From Bacteriovoracaceae bacterium (GTDB taxonomy: Bacteria; Bdellovibrionota; Bacteriovoracia; Bacteriovoracales; Bacteriovoracaceae), in NCBI GenBank assembly GCA_016784965.1, contig JADHTQ010000038.1, positions 1 to 46,120 of the forward strand: a stretch of DNA of 46,120 nt, written 5' to 3'. The stretch's first letter is position 1, and the number at the start of each line of letters is the position of its first letter. Made by a program: the position numbers and the translations under genes. Under the pieces are notes generated by a model that did no database searches, was not told where the DNA came from, and worked only from the letters and a program-made list of their open reading frames with translations. Of the stretch, positions 42,578-46,120 are shown piece after piece.

Positions 42578-44752
42578 ATGATCCGGCTCAAAAGTAACTT
42601 AAAAGTTACAGTGGTTTTGTTTGTCTTTTTTTTAAACTTATTTACAGGTTCGAATCCTTTGGCATCCGTTGTCGATCCTGTAGGAATCTGGTCACTCAGC
42701 GGTGTTCATAGTGAGTTTGGCCCATATCAGGGAGAACTTGAAGTTTCCTTGGACAAAGATGGTAATCTTTCACTCATTCGATTAATTACTTATGATTTGT
42801 ATAGATATAAAGATCTAAAAGTTCAAGAAATTTGGAGTGGCAAGGGTCGCTTTAAAAACTCCCACCTAGAAGCACACTTTCGTATCAAACAGGCCGACTA
42901 CATTAAAACAGTTGATGATTTAACCCGTACCCCAGAGCAGTTCCAAAAACCTGTGCATCTTAATGCAACATTCAAGCTTCAAAAAAATTCTACGATTACT
43001 TGGATTTTACTCAATAACAGTGTGACTGACCATTTTGATGGAAATAGGCGAAAGCTTGAAGCGGCCCCCCTATGGAAAGATAAAAGGCAACGAATATATT
43101 CTCAGGGAAAAGCGACTTCCATTGCTCAGTCTATAGCAAAATTCATTGTGGAAAACACTGTAATAGCAGATTATAGAAAAGATCCAAAAGTTGCTGTCTT
43201 CGCTGATAGATCTGATTTTAAACAAAAAGCACAATACTTTATAATGGACACTACTGACTATGAGTTTTATCAAGATAGACGCGACACCCTTCGCATCCCC
43301 AACAAGATAATTGATGAAATAAGCTTAGTTGAAGAGCTTTACCGCCATAGTGCATATACATATACTCTTAGTGAAAAGGCCGAAATGGCAGATGAGAAAA
43401 TGCAACAGCTACACATCAATGAAGCCGGCCTGTTTGCCTCTGCCCAAGTTGATGAAAATGGTGATTTTGTGCAGTTTTACTCTGACAATGACGGAGCATT
43501 GTGGTCTGGGATGTATGCCGGATCTCAGGCCATGAGGTATCTGACGACTAAAGATCCACAGGCCCTTTTAAATTTTAAAAAAACCCTTAAGGGAATGATC
43601 CTTTTAATGGACGTCACAGGTGATAAACGCCAATTTGCTCGCACTATCCAGGCCTTTGATCCCGAAAAAAAATTAGACAAAAGTAAATGGAAGAGAGGAT
43701 TAGGTGAGTACGATAGATTTAGTTGGAAGTGTTGTGGCAATAACGACATGGTCAAAGGGATATTTCACGCTTTTGTTTGGGCCTCTGTAGTATTACCCGA
43801 AGACGATGAGCTTCGCCCGGTGCTTAAAAGTCGTGCAAGACTTTTTCCTGATCTTTATGTAGTTGAAGAATCAAAACAAAACCGGACTGTTGCTAGTGGT
43901 ATCGCCGCACTTTGGACTCGTGATCAAAAATATAAGGAGACATATTTTTATGGCCAAACATTTCTTGAATCTATTGCCGAAGCTTTGGGAGTAGCAAATG
44001 GATTTTATGTCGGGGGTGTCGCCGACTGGAGTGGAATTAACCTTGGTGTAGTAGGACTTGTTACAAAAGTTGTACTAGCTCAGGAGATGATCGCCAAGTT
44101 TCCTTCCCCACCTAAAGAAGAAATTGACTATGGAGATGACTATTCAGTAATCGACGGAGCGGTTGCAGCTGGCGTGATTAACGAGGAAGACCTCTTGGAG
44201 CATGCCCGGGAAGCCTTTTTAGATACGTGGAACAACTACTCTGCTGCCAGGCGAGATTTAGTAACTATTGCCGCCTATGCTTTTGCTTACAAAGAAGGAA
44301 CTCGTGGTTTTGGATTTGGGTTTGATGAGGAGGATTTAACCCGAGAAGAAGAGGAGAAAAGTTGGGAAAAAAGAGAGGCATGGGATAAAACTATTAACCA
44401 AGCTGTATGGAGCTTGAGGGAATTTTCTTTTCCACAACATCGCTATAATGTTGCTATCGATTTTAGGTTAAGGCCCACGTGGTGTTTATCTGCATGGCCT
44501 AGACTTCCCTGGAAGTCTGTTAAAAATAAGCAGCCGGTTGAGTATCACTTTCAAGCGGTCGAAGACTTCCCCCTGTTTCAATCTTTGATTTTTGACACAA
44601 ACTTCTTTTGGAAAGATGGCCCCTTTAGCGCTGAAGCATCAGGCTCTCGTGACAGAATACAACCAAGGGCCGATTATCTCTATGCGTACTGGATGTCTCG
44701 CTGGTCAGGCCTTTTGAGTGAAGATGATAGGTGGCAACCTAAAACAATGTAA
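42578..44752 (+). CDS. Large exported protein, possible (alpha/alpha) barrel
   Basis: 724 residues with a signal peptide (hydrophobic about 10-23). Residues about 30-160 are a beta-rich domain beginning DPVGIWSLSGVHSEFGPYQGEL. The rest is mostly helical: GLFASAQVDENGDF, SDNDGALWSGMYAGSQAMRYL, DPQALLNFKKTLKGMILLMDVTG, SWKCCGNNDMVKGIFHAF, and YNVAIDFRLRPTWCLSAW. The 'DNDGALWSGMYAGSQAMRYL...FKKTLKGM' pattern recalls (alpha/alpha)6-barrel glycan-active enzymes such as epimerases and six-hairpin glycosidases, but no catalytic motif is secure. An acidic stretch lies near 600-620. Role unknown. Confidence 0.7.
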   Translation: MIRLKSNLKVTVVLFVFFLNLFTGSNPLASVVDPVGIWSLSGVHSEFGPYQGELEVSLDKDGNLSLIRLITYDLYRYKDLKVQEIWSGKGRFKNSHLEAHFRIKQADYIKTVDDLTRTPEQFQKPVHLNATFKLQKNSTITWILLNNSVTDHFDGNRRKLEAAPLWKDKRQRIYSQGKATSIAQSIAKFIVENTVIADYRKDPKVAVFADRSDFKQKAQYFIMDTTDYEFYQDRRDTLRIPNKIIDEISLVEELYRHSAYTYTLSEKAEMADEKMQQLHINEAGLFASAQVDENGDFVQFYSDNDGALWSGMYAGSQAMRYLTTKDPQALLNFKKTLKGMILLMDVTGDKRQFARTIQAFDPEKKLDKSKWKRGLGEYDRFSWKCCGNNDMVKGIFHAFVWASVVLPEDDELRPVLKSRARLFPDLYVVEESKQNRTVASGIAALWTRDQKYKETYFYGQTFLESIAEALGVANGFYVGGVADWSGINLGVVGLVTKVVLAQEMIAKFPSPPKEEIDYGDDYSVIDGAVAAGVINEEDLLEHAREAFLDTWNNYSAARRDLVTIAAYAFAYKEGTRGFGFGFDEEDLTREEEEKSWEKREAWDKTINQAVWSLREFSFPQHRYNVAIDFRLRPTWCLSAWPRLPWKSVKNKQPVEYHFQAVEDFPLFQSLIFDTNFFWKDGPFSAEASGSRDRIQPRADYLYAYWMSRWSGLLSEDDRWQPKTM

Positions 44753-44775
44753 TGGGCACGTTACAAGCTAAACAA

Positions 44776-45219
44776 TTAGCGCTGTCCATATTGAAAAACA
44801 AATAGGTCCTTTGCAACAATAATGGTTAATTTTTCATCCGTTGAAACATAATTCCATTCTTCACCAGGAGCTAACTTGAATTGTTTGGTAATTTCATGGG
44901 CCGCCTCATTTTCAAGTTGATAATAGACAGAATCATTTTCAAAACTGATATCAGCATATTCATGTTCAATGACAAAAGAAGAACAGTTAATCATGGAACA
45001 CATTAAACGAAATGAGTCCTGCGAATGAAAAATGGTTTTACGTTTTAAAAGATCAAACTTGTCCTGCATTTTATCATAAATGCGCTTATCATCACCATCC
45101 CGACTGATGGCAAAAGAAGCACGGGTATTGCTAGAATTGATGTAGCCATGAACCGCGGCCTGTACGACCTCTGGTAAAATGCATTGTATAAGAAGACACA
45201 TTATAATTGTTTTTATCAT
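44776..45219 (-). CDS. Small exported protein of unknown function
   Basis: 147 residues from ATG 45219, preceded by AGGGGAA; an upstream ATG (45300) lacks an SD and would bury the signal peptide. Signal about 1-21 (cleavage near VQA-A). The body begins HGYINSSNTRASFAIS and has YDKMQDKFDLLKRKTIF, CSMINCSSFVIEHEY, and ends with a beta-rich tail. The two cysteines in CSMINC may form a disulfide. No domain recognised. It follows the lipoprotein gene at 45328 on the same strand after 108 bases. Confidence 0.62.
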   Translation of the reverse strand: MIKTIIMCLLIQCILPEVVQAAVHGYINSSNTRASFAISRDGDDKRIYDKMQDKFDLLKRKTIFHSQDSFRLMCSMINCSSFVIEHEYADISFENDSVYYQLENEAAHEITKQFKLAPGEEWNYVSTDEKLTIIVAKDLFVFQYGQR

Positions 45220-45327
45220 AGTCCATTCCCCTTTTGTTTTTTTAAAAATATTTAACAATAGTTTAAATTGTAATTCACAATTTAAAGCTGTGCAACTCAT
45301 TGTGGGTCTTACTAGCTCTAGGCCATT

Positions 45328-45846
45328 TTATTTTATGTGTTGTCTATTTATATTCATATTGATGTTTATTTTTACATCTTTATTGTCTTGAGTTTGGTTA
45401 TACATTTTTATCTTGATATTTGGGGCAAAGACACCTTCAACAAGATAAGTTCTGGGTTTAAATAACTGGTTACTCTCAATAAAGGCCATCTCTTCTTGAG
45501 TGAGAAGAAAATCTTGGTTTGTAGTTGTCTGTGCAACGTCTACACATTTTTTCAAGGCCTGTGCATGTTCTTTTTTAAATTTGTCGAAGTTAACCCGGTA
45601 GTTAGTAATTTGAACCTTAGTAGTTTCAACATTAATCAGCATGGAAAAATCCCCCTTTAGCTCCCCTCCAGTTAATACATTTTCTTTAAGACCATGTTGA
45701 ATCAGACACATCTCATAATTGTGCAATATCGCTATTGCAGGTTCTATTATAATGCCAAAGCCGTGTTTTACTAATCCACTCATGTAAGTGGCACAGCTTG
45801 ATAAAAGCATCATAAAAAACAACGAGACAATCAAAAGGTAACTCAA
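45328..45846 (-). CDS. Lipoprotein of unknown function
   Basis: 172 residues from a TTG at 45846. Lipobox LSSC (C18). The body has a Lys-rich helical middle (VNFDKFKKEHAQALKKCVDVAQ) and TYLVEGVFAPNIKIKMYN near the end. No family recognised. The start lies inside a set of short tandem repeats that supply part of the signal sequence, and no good SD is seen, so the exact start is uncertain. A TTG four codons later would also work. The two neighbouring minus-strand genes suggest a small exported-protein cluster. Confidence 0.55.
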   Translation of the reverse strand: MSYLLIVSLFFMMLLSSCATYMSGLVKHGFGIIIEPAIAILHNYEMCLIQHGLKENVLTGGELKGDFSMLINVETTKVQITNYRVNFDKFKKEHAQALKKCVDVAQTTTNQDFLLTQEEMAFIESNQLFKPRTYLVEGVFAPNIKIKMYNQTQDNKDVKININMNINRQHIK

Positions 45847-45865
45847 AAGGTAACCAAAAGGTAAC
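45832..45865. repeat. Three tandem copies of CAAAAGGTAAC
   Basis: CAAAAGGTAACT (45832-45843), CAAAAGGTAAC (45844-45854) and CAAAAGGTAAC (45855-45865). The array straddles the putative TTG start of the lipoprotein gene and encodes part of its signal peptide. Copy number may vary between strains, which would change or shift the start. Confidence 0.7.
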
Positions 45866-45982
45866 CGTCACTTTTTTGTGAAACTATGCACTGCCTTGTA
45901 CTCAACTTTTGAAGATAATAACTTGTAAACATAAACTACCAACAGGATTTTTGTGCAATGGGTATCATAAAAGTGACGGTTA
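45862..45982. repeat. Perfect 14-base inverted repeat flanking 93 bases
   Basis: TAACCGTCACTTTT (45862-45875) and AAAAGTGACGGTTA (45969-45982) are exact reverse complements. AAGG stands immediately outside both arms (45858-45861 and 45983-45986), like a short target duplication. This could be a tiny non-autonomous mobile element (MITE-like) or an operator pair. The right arm lies within a minus-strand reading frame. 45866-45935 otherwise holds no gene. Confidence 0.45.
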
Positions 45983-46120
45983 AAGGGTGATCGCACTTAA
46001 TTACATCTATGAAGATCCTGATTCTAGGCAGATACGGCCCTGCACAATTGGCCTTTTGTATTTGTTGGGTTAAAGTTTTGAGATTATCAACAATCTCAGG
46101 ACAAAAATATGAACGAATCA
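45936..46120 (-). CDS. 3' end of an unidentified protein entering from the right
   Basis: The minus-strand frame is open for 60 codons from the window edge to a TAG at 45938-45936. It reads protein-like, with SYFCPEIVDNLKTLTQQIQKA, NCAGPYLPRIRIFIDVIK, CDHPLTVTF and a C-terminal SCW. Four cysteines suggest an exported disulfide protein like its neighbours. No start is visible. The C-terminal part overlaps the right arm of the 14-base inverted repeat. Family unknown. Confidence 0.45.
   Translation of the reverse strand, partial: IRSYFCPEIVDNLKTLTQQIQKANCAGPYLPRIRIFIDVIKCDHPLTVTFMIPIAQKSCW

Noticed and set aside
42640-42665. tRNA T-loop-like sequence GGTTCGAATCC
   Set aside because: It lies inside the signal peptide coding region of the 724-residue protein, with no acceptor stem or anticodon arm around it.
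46109-46120. ATG with AGGA at the right edge, plus strand
   Set aside because: Only four codons are visible, and a 60-codon open frame on the minus strand covers the same bases.

Overview
The window looks like a low-GC (AT-rich) Gram-negative chromosome segment. The most likely source is a Bdellovibrionota / Bacteriovoracales-type bacterium. This is inferred from many lipobox and signal-peptide proteins of unknown function, an FHA-GGDEF diguanylate cyclase with the domain order of Bdellovibrio DgcB, a DUF222-like HNH nuclease of a type common in that group, and frequent TTG/GTG starts. No rRNA, tRNA, CRISPR array, prophage or intact insertion sequence was seen.

Layout. 1-9.8 kb: the tail of a gene entering from the left, secreted unknowns, a methionine-aminotransferase-like enzyme, an orphan OmpR-type response regulator with small companions and direct-repeat regulatory DNA, an M23 peptidase lipoprotein, FabH and a drug/metabolite-type permease. 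9.9-18.0 kb: deoC, then a complete minus-strand histidine operon with a TrpR/YerC-like regulator first (regulator-hisG-D-C-B-H-A-F-IE, mostly overlapping genes). 18.2-21.2 kb: a zinc-ribbon protein, then three plus-strand genes matching the sulfide-dependent homocysteine pathway (DUF39/HcyBio, NIL-ferredoxin, UPF0280). 21.3-23.3 kb: HNH nuclease, an OmpA-like lipoprotein and apparent gene remnants. 23.3-34.7 kb: leuC-leuD-leuA-leuB, convergent cimA, then ilvD-ilvB-ilvN-ilvC. 34.8-46.1 kb: an outer-membrane-like protein, serine acetyltransferase, FHA-GGDEF protein, a trypsin-like lipoprotein, a methyltransferase-like lipoprotein, a small secreted protein with a cysteine about every ten residues, a 724-residue exported protein and more small exported proteins.

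How the parts fit. The central 25 kb is an amino-acid biosynthesis island. LeuA starts leucine synthesis from 2-oxoisovalerate. CimA starts isoleucine synthesis from pyruvate and shares LeuCDB. IlvBN, IlvC and IlvD serve both valine and isoleucine. The homocysteine trio and serine acetyltransferase would assimilate sulfide into methionine and cysteine. This much anabolic capacity is unusual for an obligate bacterial predator and suggests a less host-dependent member of the group. The flanks are rich in envelope and secreted proteins without recognised function.

The most unusual signals are the cysteine-decad protein (41131-41466), the methyltransferase-like lipoprotein (40031-40876), candidate small RNAs (about 1584-1697, and the minus strand ending near 3880), and a 14-bp perfect inverted repeat (45862-45982).
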